Assembly: GCA_034521755.1 (NCBI GenBank) | Contig: JAXHMB010000004.1 | Coordinates: 558,001-622,000, forward strand | Direction: 5' to 3' | DNA length: 64,000 nucleotides | Origin: JAXHMB01 sp034521755 | GTDB taxonomy: Bacteria > Bacteroidota > Rhodothermia > Balneolales > Balneolaceae | Shown here: piece after piece, positions 8,407 to 17,353 of the stretch | How the letters are laid out: every line of letters begins with the position of its first letter | Numbering within the stretch: the first letter of the stretch is position 1 | Program-made: the position numbers and the translations under genes | The notes under the pieces: generated by a model | Database searches by the model: none | What the model saw: the letters and a program-made list of their open reading frames with translations, nothing else | Told to the model about the DNA's origin: nothing

Positions 8407-10455
8407 ATGTCCGAATTTAACTTACAATCTCCATGGCCGCCCGCCGGTGACCAACCCCAAGCTATTGAAGAACTGGTAGAGGGCATTCGCAGCGGAGATA
8501 AGTATCAAACCCTGCTGGGAATTACCGGTTCGGGTAAAACACGTACCGTTGCCGATGTCATCGATCAGGTGGAGAAGCCAACCTTGGTGATGAGCCATAA
8601 TAAAACCCTGGCTGCCCAGCTCTACCGTGAGTTCAGCGACTTTTTCCCGGATAACAGGGTAGAGTTCTTTATTTCTTACTATGACTACTACCAGCCGGAA
8701 GCCTATCTTTCTTCGCAGGACAAATATATTGAAAAGGATCTTTCTATTAATGATGAAATTCAGCGGCTTCGTCTGCGTGCGACCAGTTCTTTGCTTTCAG
8801 GAAGGAGGGATGTCATCATCGTTTCATCCGTTAGTTGTATCTATGGTATAGGCTCACCCTCTGAGTATGAAAAGCTCATTATCAATCTGGAAACAGGCAT
8901 GGAAATCGCCCGAAACACACTGCTGTATGATTTGGTGGATCTTCATTATACGCGAAAGGATAATGACTTTGGCCGCGGCACTTTTCGGGTAAGAGGTGAT
9001 GTAGTTGATCTGTATCCGGCCTATGCCGAAGACGGCCTGCGTATTTCATTCTGGGGCGATGAAATAGAAAAAATGGAAATCTTTGATGTGGATTCCGGAG
9101 AAATTATACAAACCGTTGATGAGTTTAGGATTTACCCGGCCTCTCACTACGTGACTTCTCAGGCACGGTTGGAACAGGCTATTGAGCAAATTCGTGAAGA
9201 AATGCACTGGCGCGTAGAAGTGTTAAAGGATGAGAAAAAATACCTGGAAGCCAAGCGACTTGAGCAGCGAACCCTGTTTGATATCGAAATGATGCAGGAG
9301 ATAGGTTACTGTTCCGGCATTGAAAACTATTCGCGATACCTAAGCAATCGTAAACCGGGTGAGCGGCCTTATTGCCTGTTTGACTACTTTCCCGATGACT
9401 TTTTGCTGGTAGTGGATGAAAGTCACCAGACCGTACCCCAGATTTCTGCCATGTATGGCGGCGACCGATCCCGAAAAATGGAGCTGGTGGAGCATGGTTT
9501 CCGGCTGCCTTCTGCTATGGATAATCGCCCACTTACTTTCGAAGAGTGGGAGGATATTGTCAACCAGGCTATTTTTGTAAGTGCTACGCCAAGTGATTAT
9601 GAACTTGAGAAAAGTGATGGGGTGGTTGTAGAACAGATTGTGCGTCCAACCGGACTGATGGAACCCGAAGTGGAAGTGCGCCCTGTTGACAATCAAATTG
9701 ATGACCTTATCGATGAAATTCGTGATCGTGTATCCAAAGGACATCGAGTATTATGCATAACCCTGACCAAGCGACTGAGCGAAGAACTCAGTGAATATCT
9801 CAAAAATATTGGCATTTCAGCGGCTTATATGCACAGCGAGCTGAGTGCTATGGAGCGTGTGGAAGTACTCTTTAAGTATCGTCGCGGTGACTTTGATGTG
9901 CTTGTAGGAATTAACCTCCTTCGGGAAGGTATTGATATCCCGGAGCTGAGCCTTGTAGCTATACTTGATGCTGATAAAGAAGGCTTCTTGCGCTCCGAGA
10001 CATCGCTGTTTCAAATTGTAGGCCGGGCCGCAAGAAATGTAGAAGGCAAGGCCATTATGTATGCAGACAAAATTACAAACAGCATGAAAACAGTGATTGA
10101 TGAAACTGAGCGGCGCCGAAAAATTCAAAAAGAGTTTAACGAGGAGCATGGTATCACGCCCAAGACCATTGAAAAAGAACTGAAACCGCTGGTTGATCCG
10201 GCGCTGATTTCTACCCAAAGTTTTGACCTTGAAAAAGACAAAGATGATGATAGAGAACCACTCGAGCTAGTTAAAGTTGCTGATGAAGGGATAAAGTATA
10301 AAGCCAACCCGGCAATGAAAGAGGTGACTTTCGAGAGTAAAGAAAAGTTTTTGGAGTATTTACAAGATTCTATGTACACTGCTGCCAAGAACATGGAGTT
10401 TGAAGAAGCGGCACGCATTCGGGATCAGATTGAACAACTTAAAAATGAACTTTAG
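8407..10455 (+). CDS. uvrB: UvrABC excinuclease subunit B
   Basis: A full-length 682-residue UvrB, the damage-verification helicase of nucleotide excision repair. It takes over damaged DNA from UvrA and recruits UvrC. Visible landmarks are Walker A GITGSGKTRT (about residue 38), the beta-hairpin region YYDYYQPEAYLSSQD that probes the lesion, the VVDESH Walker B variant, helicase motif VI QIVGRAARN, and a C-terminal UVR motif (MEFEEAARIRDQIEQLK) that binds UvrC. Nothing is missing. It appears monocistronic: a dispersed repeat separates it from the next gene. Confidence 0.98.
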   Translation: MSEFNLQSPWPPAGDQPQAIEELVEGIRSGDKYQTLLGITGSGKTRTVADVIDQVEKPTLVMSHNKTLAAQLYREFSDFFPDNRVEFFISYYDYYQPEAYLSSQDKYIEKDLSINDEIQRLRLRATSSLLSGRRDVIIVSSVSCIYGIGSPSEYEKLIINLETGMEIARNTLLYDLVDLHYTRKDNDFGRGTFRVRGDVVDLYPAYAEDGLRISFWGDEIEKMEIFDVDSGEIIQTVDEFRIYPASHYVTSQARLEQAIEQIREEMHWRVEVLKDEKKYLEAKRLEQRTLFDIEMMQEIGYCSGIENYSRYLSNRKPGERPYCLFDYFPDDFLLVVDESHQTVPQISAMYGGDRSRKMELVEHGFRLPSAMDNRPLTFEEWEDIVNQAIFVSATPSDYELEKSDGVVVEQIVRPTGLMEPEVEVRPVDNQIDDLIDEIRDRVSKGHRVLCITLTKRLSEELSEYLKNIGISAAYMHSELSAMERVEVLFKYRRGDFDVLVGINLLREGIDIPELSLVAILDADKEGFLRSETSLFQIVGRAARNVEGKAIMYADKITNSMKTVIDETERRRKIQKEFNEEHGITPKTIEKELKPLVDPALISTQSFDLEKDKDDDREPLELVKVADEGIKYKANPAMKEVTFESKEKFLEYLQDSMYTAAKNMEFEEAARIRDQIEQLKNEL

Positions 10456-10457
10456 AT

Positions 10458-10549
10458 AGAACACAAATAACACAAATTGAGCAGGTCTTTGCAGATTTCA
10501 TAAACTTGCAGTGTAAAACCGCCTAACCTGCGTAATCCGCGTTCTATTA
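10458..10549. repeat. Dispersed GAACAC...GTTCTATT repeat, copy 1
   Basis: About 92 bp running from AGAACACAAATAACACA to GCGTAATCCGCGTTCTATTA. The ends are imperfect inverted repeats. Related copies lie at 45643-45727 and 49043-49130, sharing GCAGATTTNNT-like centres and the right end ATCCGYGTTCTATT. It fills almost the whole spacer between uvrB and the next gene. Confidence 0.7.
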
Positions 10550-10554
10550 TTACT

Positions 10555-11103
10555 ATGAGCACACTGGCATATATCCGAAGTTTTTTTATGGATAAGGACG
10601 TAGCCTCTGTTACGCCCACTTCCCGTTTTTGTATGCAGACAGTGTGCGAGCCCATCGATTACAGCAAGGATATTACCATTGTAGAATACGGAGCAGGAGC
10701 TGGAGTTTTTGCAAAATTCTTATTGGATAAGATGACGCCAGATTCTTCATTCATTATGTTTGAGACTAATGAGCGGTTATTTGACCGGCTTCAGAAAATC
10801 AATGACCCTCGGGTAACTTCATATAATGAAAGCGTAGAACATGTTGAAGATTTGCTTTCCGGTGAAGTAGCAGGAAATGTAGATTTTATCATCTCAGGTA
10901 TTCCTTTTTCTTTTCTTGATGACGAGACTACAAATTCTATTTTGGATCAGAGTAAGCGAATACTTAAAAAAGGAGGGGCTTTTCTTGCGTATCAGACCTC
11001 AGGTCATCTGAAGGAACCACTTCAACAAACATTTGGCAATGTATCTACAGAGTGGGAATGGCGTAATATTCCACCGATGACAGTATATAAAGCCGTGAAA
11101 TAA
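10555..11103 (+). CDS. SAM-dependent methyltransferase, phospholipid N-methyltransferase-like
   Basis: A 182-residue class I methyltransferase. Motif I is VEYGAGAGVFAKFL (about residue 42), motif II includes MFETNER, and motif IV is IISGIPFSFLDD, followed by LKKGGAFLAYQTSG. This set, particularly the SGIPFS motif in place of the NLPY of rRNA adenine dimethylases, is characteristic of the COG3963 group (PmtA-like phospholipid methyltransferases). The substrate could be a phospholipid or another small molecule; I cannot tell. It is followed by a bidirectional terminator shared with rplS. Confidence 0.75.
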   Translation: MSTLAYIRSFFMDKDVASVTPTSRFCMQTVCEPIDYSKDITIVEYGAGAGVFAKFLLDKMTPDSSFIMFETNERLFDRLQKINDPRVTSYNESVEHVEDLLSGEVAGNVDFIISGIPFSFLDDETTNSILDQSKRILKKGGAFLAYQTSGHLKEPLQQTFGNVSTEWEWRNIPPMTVYKAVK

Positions 11104-11104
11104 A

Positions 11105-11133
11105 AACTCCGGCACATTACATGCACCGGAGTT
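11105..11133. terminator. Bidirectional terminator between the methyltransferase gene and rplS
   Basis: AACTCCGG (11105-11112) pairs with CCGGAGTT (11126-11133). On the minus strand the hairpin is followed by TTTTATTT, which suits the end of the rplS operon; on the plus strand a short TAA-rich tail follows. It lies between convergent genes. Confidence 0.75.
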
Positions 11134-11165
11134 AATCAACTAACAGGAGAATGTTGGAATAAAAA

Positions 11166-11675
11166 CTATTCCTCTTCAGAAGAAGCTTTTTTCTGCTCAA
11201 CTTCAGGTTCTTCTTCAGCAGCCTTTGCTTCTTCCTTTTTAGCCGCTTCGGCCTGCGCTTTCTTTGCGGCTTCTGCAGCTTCTGCTTCTTTCGCTGCTTT
11301 AATAGCTTGGCCTCTTTCAGCTTCGAGGTTACGTTCTTTTTCTTTAATTCGAGCAGCTTTACCACGACGCTCACGTAGATAGTACAGCTTGGAACGGCGA
11401 ACATCGCCTTCCCTTTTCACTTCTATCTTAGCGATAAAAGGAGAATAAAGTGGGAAAATACGCTCAACACCAATATTACCGGCCGAAATTTTACGAACGA
11501 TAAAAGTTTGGTTCGGGCCGGTTCCCTTGCGAGAAATTACAACGCCCTGAAACTGTTGAATACGTTCTTTTTCACCTTCGCGAACACGGTAGTGTACATT
11601 TACGGTATCACCGGATTGAAACTCCGGGATATCATCTTGTACCAATGATTGTTCTGCTAATTTTAACTTGTCCAT
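11166..11675 (-). CDS. rplS: 50S ribosomal protein L19 with long charged C-terminal tail
   Basis: Residues 1-115 are a normal L19, a protein of the subunit interface. It begins LAEQSLVQDDIPEFQSGDTV and includes GVVISRKGTGPNQTFIVRK and the YYLRERRGKAARI end. About 50 extra residues follow, rich in Ala, Glu and Lys, with no globular features (total 169, against about 115 in E. coli). It is the last gene of the rpsP-rimM-trmD-rplS set, 14 bp after trmD, and is followed by an intrinsic terminator. The tail parallels the far larger one on S16 in the same cluster. Confidence 0.96.
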   Translation of the reverse strand: MDKLKLAEQSLVQDDIPEFQSGDTVNVHYRVREGEKERIQQFQGVVISRKGTGPNQTFIVRKISAGNIGVERIFPLYSPFIAKIEVKREGDVRRSKLYYLRERRGKAARIKEKERNLEAERGQAIKAAKEAEAAEAAKKAQAEAAKKEEAKAAEEEPEVEQKKASSEEE

Positions 11676-11689
11676 GATTTTTTCCTCTA

Positions 11690-12385
11690 CTAATCTTCTT
11701 TTCTAAATTTTTTGAATAAATCGGGTCGCACTTTTTTGGTTCGCTCCAATGACTGTTTATGTCGCCATTGCTCAACTTTCTTGTGATCACCTGATCTGAG
11801 CACTTCCGGAACCTGCAATCCTTCAAACTCAGCAGGCCGAGTGTAAACAGGCCCTTCCAGCAAGTCATCCTGGAAGGAATCGCTTAATGCACTTTCAGCA
11901 TCACCGAGAGTACCGGGCAGCAATCTGACTATAGCATCTATCATCGCCATGGCCGGTAACTCTCCACCGGAAAGTACAAAGTCGCCTACACTAAACTCCC
12001 TGGTGATCAGGGTATCTCGCACGCGCTGATCAACGCCTTTATAATGACCGCACAAGAACATCAGGTTGCCGGTGAGTGAAAGCTCGTTGGCGTGCTGCTG
12101 TTCAAAAGGTTCTCCATCAGGAGCAGTAAAGATGATTTCATCATATTCCCGCTGTTCTTTCAAATGATTGATACAGGAAAATATGGGTTGCGGGGTCAGT
12201 ACCATTCCGGCACCGCCGCCATAAGGATAATCATCTACCTTATTATGCTTGTCCTTACTATAATCCCGCAGATCATGAATGTAAATTTCAACGAAGTCAT
12301 TTTCGCGCGCATTGCCAACAATACTGTGGCTTAGCGGGCTTTCAAGCAACCGGGGTACGGCCGATATGATATCAATACGCATCAT
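11690..12385 (-). CDS. trmD: tRNA (guanine37-N1)-methyltransferase
   Basis: A 231-residue SPOUT-class methyltransferase that makes m1G37 in tRNAs reading CNN or GGN codons, preventing +1 frameshifts. Diagnostic pieces are MRIDIISAVPRLLESPL, VDDYPYGGGAGMVL, the trefoil-knot SAM site LCGHYKGVDQRV, and SVGDFVLSGGELPA. The start ATG directly follows the rimM stop (TAAATGATG), so translation is probably coupled. Order and strand match the classic rpsP-rimM-trmD-rplS operon. Confidence 0.97.
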   Translation of the reverse strand: MMRIDIISAVPRLLESPLSHSIVGNARENDFVEIYIHDLRDYSKDKHNKVDDYPYGGGAGMVLTPQPIFSCINHLKEQREYDEIIFTAPDGEPFEQQHANELSLTGNLMFLCGHYKGVDQRVRDTLITREFSVGDFVLSGGELPAMAMIDAIVRLLPGTLGDAESALSDSFQDDLLEGPVYTRPAEFEGLQVPEVLRSGDHKKVEQWRHKQSLERTKKVRPDLFKKFRKED

Positions 12386-12925
12386 TTATAAGTCGGCTAA
12401 TTGGTCCAGGTTTTGACATTCAATGACTTTTTCATCTTCGTCTGTTGAAATAATATACTCATCCACAAAGGGGACAAGCAGTTTTTGCTGATCGTTGGTG
12501 ATTACTTCCAAAATGGGATGAGCCGGATTGTCGATGATGGCGGCTATATAGCCTTCAACATTGTTTTGATTATCAACAACAGTAAACGTTGTGTAATCAA
12601 CCGTTTCATCCTCTTGGATCAGGTCAGAAACTTTGTCTCTCATGATATATACATGAAAGCTTTTGAGTTCTTCTGCCTTTGTTCGATCGGACACGTGCTC
12701 AAATTTTACAAAGAACGAAAGTCGGTTATTTTTTTGCTGAACCCGAACCGACTCAACCCGGGCAGGGATTAAATCCCCTCTGGCATTTTGAATGTGTGCC
12801 AGATCAATTTCATCAAAAAGTTGTGGAACGTTGACATCTGAGATGATTAACACCTCTCCGTCAATTCCATGCGACCGGGCAATATGCCCAATCATTATAT
12901 ACTGGTCTTCAATAGGTTCCAGCAT
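12386..12925 (-). CDS. rimM: Ribosome maturation factor RimM
   Basis: A 179-residue protein with the RimM N-terminal barrel (MIGHIARSHGIDGEVLI) and a PRC-barrel C-terminal half (NNVEGYIAAIIDNPAHPIL, then LVPFVDEYI). RimM binds S19 and assists maturation of the 30S head. It lies between rpsP and trmD, 46 bp after the rpsP stop. No unusual features. Confidence 0.95.
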   Translation of the reverse strand: MLEPIEDQYIMIGHIARSHGIDGEVLIISDVNVPQLFDEIDLAHIQNARGDLIPARVESVRVQQKNNRLSFFVKFEHVSDRTKAEELKSFHVYIMRDKVSDLIQEDETVDYTTFTVVDNQNNVEGYIAAIIDNPAHPILEVITNDQQKLLVPFVDEYIISTDEDEKVIECQNLDQLADL

Positions 12926-12971
12926 GATAACTTATTCGGCTTGCCAAACATAGTTTCACAAGCCCTTCTAA

Positions 12972-13997
12972 TTATCCTTCTTCCTGCTTGGCTTCCCAGG
13001 CACGTTGTACGGTGACACGATCTTCGTCATCCGTTACAAAGCCCTTGAGATCTTCAAGCGGAGTGTTTTCAATATGTTCAATTGCTTCTTTGGCCAGCAT
13101 GTCAGAAGATGTCTGTCCTTCAGCCTCAGCTTCTTTGGTCTCCGAAGCCTCTGGCGCAGGAGACTCTTCTTCCTCTTCATCATCAGAAGCATCTTCTTCA
13201 GCTTCTTCTTTTTTAGCTTCAGCTTCGGGTTCTTCTTCTGTTTCCTCAGCCTCTTCCTGAGCTTCTGCTTCTTGCTCATCGGCTGATTCTTCTTCTGGCT
13301 CTTCAGCGGCAGCTTCTGTTTCAGGCTCTTCATCCTCTTCAGATGCTTCGGCCTGTGCTTCAGTTTCGTCTGCTTCTTCAGCAGTCTCTTCCTGAACTTC
13401 TGCTTCTGTAGCTTCTTTGGTCTCCGAAGCCTCTGGCGAAGGAGATCCTTCCTCGGCTTGAGCAGTTTCGGTTTCTTCAGCTACTTCCTCATCAGCTTCA
13501 GCTTTGGCTTCTTTACCTTCCGTTTCCTCATCTTCATCGGAGGCAAGAGCTTCCTGCTTGGCTTTTTCTTTGGCAGCTTCTTCTGCTTTCTTTTTAAGCT
13601 GCTTCTGATATTCTTTTTGTTCTGCTTCGAGCAGCGCTTTTTGTCGCTCTTTGCGGGTAGGAACTTCTTTCTCCTTCGCTTCGCGAGCTTCACGCCATTC
13701 GGTCAGAGCTGCTTCAATTTCTTCTTCAGACTTACCCCATCGCATCAGGTGCATTTCGTACATGATGCCCTGCTTCTTAAAAATAGAGCGAACGGTATCG
13801 GTGGGTTGAGCTCCTTGCTTCAACCAGTGGATAGCACGATCTCTGTCAAGGGTTAGCTGATTCTTAGGGGTTACGTTATCAAAACGTCCCAGATCTTCAA
13901 TAATGCGTCCGTCACGCGGTTTGCGACTGTCTGCAACCACAATGTGATGCAATGGTCGTTTACGTCGACCTCTGCGTTGTAATCTAATTCTTAACAA
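12972..13997 (-). CDS. rpsP: 30S ribosomal protein S16 with giant acidic C-terminal extension
   Basis: Residues 1-85 are a standard S16 (MLRIRLQRRGRRKRPLHHIV, then IEDLGRFDNV). S16 is normally about 80-90 residues, but here the chain runs to 341. Residues 90-150 form a Lys/Glu helix. About 150-295 is almost pure Glu/Ala with Asp, Ser, Pro and Thr. It contains two copies of PEASETKEA-type blocks, encoded by near-identical DNA near 13126 and 13411. The last 45 residues (AKEAIEHIENTPLEDLKGF onward) look like a small folded helical module. The start is fixed by the S16 N-terminus. First gene of the operon with rimM, trmD and rplS. Confidence 0.93.
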   Translation of the reverse strand: MLRIRLQRRGRRKRPLHHIVVADSRKPRDGRIIEDLGRFDNVTPKNQLTLDRDRAIHWLKQGAQPTDTVRSIFKKQGIMYEMHLMRWGKSEEEIEAALTEWREAREAKEKEVPTRKERQKALLEAEQKEYQKQLKKKAEEAAKEKAKQEALASDEDEETEGKEAKAEADEEVAEETETAQAEEGSPSPEASETKEATEAEVQEETAEEADETEAQAEASEEDEEPETEAAAEEPEEESADEQEAEAQEEAEETEEEPEAEAKKEEAEEDASDDEEEEESPAPEASETKEAEAEGQTSSDMLAKEAIEHIENTPLEDLKGFVTDDEDRVTVQRAWEAKQEEG

Positions 13998-14069
13998 TGT
14001 ATTACTCCTGTTATGTTATTTAGTGTTGATTTAATAGAGGAAATTGTCGGAATCTTGCGCAATTTTTGA

Positions 14070-14102
14070 GGACATCCCGATCGGCTAAAGATCGTCATGT
14101 CC
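14070..14102. repeat. Inverted repeat between ffh and rpsP
   Basis: GGACAT (14070-14075) and ATGTCC (14097-14102) enclose a second complementary pair built on GATCG. It would fold into a stem-loop in the 130-bp spacer between ffh and rpsP. The minus-strand downstream side (CTCAAAAATTG) lacks a good T run, so a terminator role is uncertain. It could equally be a small dispersed palindrome. Confidence 0.4.
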
Positions 14103-14127
14103 GTTCTATTTCAACACATACAAATTC

Positions 14128-15465
14128 TTACCCAAAGGGTAAATTCTTCATGCCTTTCATCATTTTGCCCATCTTACCCATGCCCGAAAATGACTTCATC
14201 ATTTTCTTCATTTGGTTGAACTGCTTCATCAGGTTGTTGATTTCACTAACCTTGGTTCCCGAGCCTTGTGCAATGCGCCGGCGCCGGGTGCCGTTCAAGA
14301 TTTCCGGATTACGTCGTTCTTCCGGGGTCATGGAATTTATAATGGCCTCAATAGGTTTGAAGGCATCTTCATCAATTTCTTGGTCCTGCAGCGCTTTGTC
14401 GGCTCCCGGAATCATGCCAACCAGATCCGAGATGTTGCCCATACCTTGAATCTGCTGCAGCTGCTGACGAAAGTCTTCCAGATCAAACTTGTCAGACTTT
14501 ATTTTCTTTTGAAGCTTCTCAGCTTCTTCTTCATCAAATTCCTTCTGTGCTTTCTCAACCAGTGATACAACATCACCCATGCCGAGAATTCGCTGTGCCA
14601 TCCGGTCCGGATAGAACGGTGACAGCGCATCGAGTTTTTCGCCGGTACTTACAAACTTAATCGGCTTTTGTACTACATTCTTTATTGACAGTGCAGCACC
14701 ACCGCGAGTGTCACCATCCAGCTTGGTAAGAACCACACCATCGTAATTGATGCGTTCGTTAAATTCTTTAGCGGTGTTGACAGCATCCTGACCCGTCATA
14801 GAGTCAACAATAAACAGCGTTTCATTCGGCTCGACAGCTGCCTTAATCTCAGCCACCTCATTCATCATCTTTTCATCCACGTGCATGCGGCCGGCCGTAT
14901 CAATGATGACCGTGTCAAGTGCCAAGCTTTTTGCCATGGATACCGCTTCTTTAGCTACGCGGACGGCGTCCTTTTGTCCAATAGAATAAACAGGAACATC
15001 CAGCGTGCCTGCCAGTGTTTTCAGCTGGTCAACTGCGGCCGGACGATAAACATCGGCTGCGGCTAAAATAGGATTACGGTTATTCTCTTCTTTAAGATAC
15101 TTGGCCAGTTTGGCAGAAAAAGTCGTTTTACCTGAACCCTGCAAGCCTGCAATCAAAATAACGGTGGGCGGTGTTTGCGCTACAGAAATGTCAACGCGTT
15201 CCTGACCCAGCATTTTTTTCATCTCATCATAAACAATCTTGGTGAATTGCTGTCCCGGGTTAACGGCTGTCAGCACATCTTCACCCATGGCCCGTTCTTT
15301 TACCGTATTGGTAAACTCTTTGGCTACTTCATAATTAACATCGGCATCAAGCAGCGCGCGACGTATTTCTCTCACCGTCTCAGCAATATTAACATCGCTG
15401 ATCTTCGCTTCACCCTTCAGGGTTTGAAACGCTTTTTCCAGTTTTGATGAGAGATCTTGAAACAT
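14128..15465 (-). CDS. ffh: Signal recognition particle protein Ffh
   Basis: A 445-residue SRP54 GTPase that binds signal sequences and 4.5S RNA and delivers nascent membrane proteins to FtsY. It has an N domain (LSSKLEKAFQTLKGE), the G-domain P loop GLQGSGKTTFSAKLA, DTAGRMHVD, the TKLDGDTRGGAAL motif, and a C-terminal M domain with RRRRIAQGSGT and a methionine-rich end (MKKMMKSFSGMGKMGK). Full length and ordinary. It lies upstream of rpsP on the same strand, 130 bp away. Confidence 0.97.
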   Translation of the reverse strand: MFQDLSSKLEKAFQTLKGEAKISDVNIAETVREIRRALLDADVNYEVAKEFTNTVKERAMGEDVLTAVNPGQQFTKIVYDEMKKMLGQERVDISVAQTPPTVILIAGLQGSGKTTFSAKLAKYLKEENNRNPILAAADVYRPAAVDQLKTLAGTLDVPVYSIGQKDAVRVAKEAVSMAKSLALDTVIIDTAGRMHVDEKMMNEVAEIKAAVEPNETLFIVDSMTGQDAVNTAKEFNERINYDGVVLTKLDGDTRGGAALSIKNVVQKPIKFVSTGEKLDALSPFYPDRMAQRILGMGDVVSLVEKAQKEFDEEEAEKLQKKIKSDKFDLEDFRQQLQQIQGMGNISDLVGMIPGADKALQDQEIDEDAFKPIEAIINSMTPEERRNPEILNGTRRRRIAQGSGTKVSEINNLMKQFNQMKKMMKSFSGMGKMGKMMKGMKNLPFG

Positions 15466-15753
15466 GTTAAGATCGAATTATAGATTGTTATGACGGATTT
15501 TACCGTACGTCACAAAGTCCCGCAAAATAAGGACAAAAAAGAGTCTTATCAACAGAATAAATTTAAATGAATTTCGAATTACGAATACCCAAAATTCGAA
15601 ATGTACGAGCTTAGATATTCTTCCGTACCCCAGCTTTATAGTTACCGGTAGAGACGACTGTTTTGATATTTGAACATTTGAATTTCGAAATTTCCGTATT
15701 CGGATTTGAACAATATCTTTTGTTATCTTCGGAATGAAATTTTGAATAAATAA
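15466..15753. other. AT-rich divergent intergenic region between ffh and fabI
   Basis: These 288 bp separate two divergent housekeeping genes and must hold both promoters. The sequence repeats small TTCGAA-centred words (GAATTTCGAATTACGAA, TTCGAAATGT, GAATTTCGAAATTTC), giving several overlapping palindromes. TATCTTTTGTTATC near 15714 resembles the Bacteroidota -7 box for fabI. I see no convincing ORF. Confidence 0.4.
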
Positions 15754-16608
15754 ATGGGAAGAAATATGGCAGATCAAGGTTTTGGATTACTTAAAGGGAA
15801 GAAAGGAATTATTTTCGGGGCGCTTGACGAGCGTAGCATCGCCTGGCGCATAGCTTTGGCTTGCAAAAGAGAAGGGGCAGAATTTTCGCTTTCCAATGCT
15901 CCTGTAGCACTACGATTCGGTGACCTTGATGAACTTGCTGAGATAACCGGAGCAGAAGTTTTCCCCTGCGATGTGACAAACGAAGATGAAATTGAAGAGC
16001 TGATGCAAAACGTGAAAGAGCAGCATGGCAAGATTGATTTTATGCTCCATGCTATCGGGATGTCTCCCAATGTGCGCAAAAAGAAGGGTTATCAGGAATT
16101 AAACTATGCCTGGATGCAACAGACGATGGATATCTCTGCTATTTCTTTGCACAAGGTTATTCGCTATGCTGATGAAGCCGGAATCTTAAATGATGGAGCA
16201 AGTATTGTCGCGCTCACTTATATCGGCGCGCAGCGTATTTTCTCCAAGTACAGTGATATGAATGACGCCAAGGCTCTGCTGGAAAGCATTGCCCGCAACT
16301 ACGGCAGCCGTCTGGCCGATCGCGGTATTCGGGTCAATACTGTTTCACAGGCGCCTACCAAAACTTCAGCCGGGACCGGCATCAAAGGGTTTGACGGCAT
16401 GTACACTTTTGCAGAAAAACTGGCGCCCCTGGGCAATCCTTCGGCTGATGAATGTGCGGACTATTGCGTAACGCTTTTCTCAGATCTGACTCGCAAGGTA
16501 ACGATGCAGAATCTCTACCACGATGGTGGTTTTGTGAATGCCGGCATCAACGAAGAGATGATCAACGACCTTGCCAGAATGTATGGAGATGAGAATGACG
16601 ATGAGTAG
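15754..16608 (+). CDS. fabI: Enoyl-[acyl-carrier-protein] reductase (NADH) FabI
   Basis: About 280 residues of the SDR-type enoyl-ACP reductase that completes each cycle of fatty acid elongation. GLLKGKKGIIFGALDERSIA is the nucleotide-binding start. The active-site segment TYIGAQRIFSKYSDMNDAKA holds both tyrosines and the lysine of the FabI triad in correct spacing. QAPTKTSAGTGIKGF is the substrate-loop region, the usual triclosan-contacting area. The ATG at 15766 (MADQGFG) is an alternative start to 15754. The acidic C-terminus (GDENDDE) is unremarkable. Confidence 0.95.
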   Translation: MGRNMADQGFGLLKGKKGIIFGALDERSIAWRIALACKREGAEFSLSNAPVALRFGDLDELAEITGAEVFPCDVTNEDEIEELMQNVKEQHGKIDFMLHAIGMSPNVRKKKGYQELNYAWMQQTMDISAISLHKVIRYADEAGILNDGASIVALTYIGAQRIFSKYSDMNDAKALLESIARNYGSRLADRGIRVNTVSQAPTKTSAGTGIKGFDGMYTFAEKLAPLGNPSADECADYCVTLFSDLTRKVTMQNLYHDGGFVNAGINEEMINDLARMYGDENDDE

Positions 16609-16770
16609 TATTCGTCGGTGTAGTACACATCAAGGGTGAGCTTCACCTTTCCTCCAGCTAAGACACTATTTGTCATAATTGTGCCGAAACTATTGTATTC
16701 TTTTCTTTATTTACTTATCTACAAGTAATTGATTTTCATATCTTTATAAATTAAAAAAAAAGGGTTAATT

Positions 16771-17211
16771 ATGAAAAAGTTAGCAGCAGGTATAGTTACG
16801 ATTGCTTTGGTCATGTTTGTTGTAGAAACCGGTTTAAGTCAGGATTTACCGAAAGCCAAGAAAATGGAAAATATAACCTGGCACTCCGTTGTTATGGTTG
16901 ATTATAAACCCGGCAAAACCGGTGAAGCACTGGGTATTATTCGTAATCATTTTATGAAGGCAGGAGAAAAGTCGGGCACGCCGGGACCTTCCAAAATGCT
17001 GGAAATGCGAAGCGGTGATTGGGATCTCATGCTGGTTTGGGATATGAAAAATATCTCTGATATGAACTGGGAAGTATCGCCGGAAAATGAAAAGTGGTGG
17101 AAAGCACTGGCTGACCAGGAAGGAGGTTCTGAAAAAGCGATGGAAGTTTGGCAAAAGTATATGGACACTATTGAAAGAACAACAAGCTATATTGCCACTT
17201 CAAAAATCTAA
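16771..17211 (+). CDS. Secreted protein of unknown function, ferredoxin-like fold predicted
   Basis: A 146-residue protein with a clear signal peptide (MKKLAAGIVTIALVMFVVET, cleavage after about SQ). The mature part is about 120 residues with alternating strands and helices (WHSVVMVDYKPGKTGEAL, GDWDLMLVWDMKN), resembling dimeric alpha-beta barrel proteins, but with no recognisable catalytic residues. I cannot name a function. It is a single gene with its own terminator at 17235-17268. Confidence 0.7.
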   Translation: MKKLAAGIVTIALVMFVVETGLSQDLPKAKKMENITWHSVVMVDYKPGKTGEALGIIRNHFMKAGEKSGTPGPSKMLEMRSGDWDLMLVWDMKNISDMNWEVSPENEKWWKALADQEGGSEKAMEVWQKYMDTIERTTSYIATSKI

Positions 17212-17234
17212 TACATAGATAAAAAGAACATATC

Positions 17235-17268
17235 AAGCCCCGGTTAGTTTCAAGCCGGGGCTTTTTTG
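17235..17268 (+). terminator. Intrinsic terminator
   Basis: AAGCCCCGG (17235-17243) pairs with CCGGGGCTT (17255-17263), followed by TTTTT. A strong terminator for the secreted-protein gene ending at 17211. Confidence 0.9.
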
Positions 17269-17353
17269 TTAAAAAATATCGCATCGGTTTAATCTTTCTC
17301 AGAATTTGGTTAAATATTCCTTCCGCAATAATTATTAACCAACGAGTGAGATT

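Noticed and set aside
13034..13333. Lys/Arg-rich frame overlapping rpsP
   Set aside because: Alternative frame of the Glu/Ala-coding repeat; composition follows directly from GAA/GCT-rich DNA.
15478..15777. Minus-strand frame of 99 codons in the ffh-fabI spacer
   Set aside because: AT-rich, Ile/Phe-biased translation built from repeated TTCGAA words and overlapping the fabI start; not gene-like.
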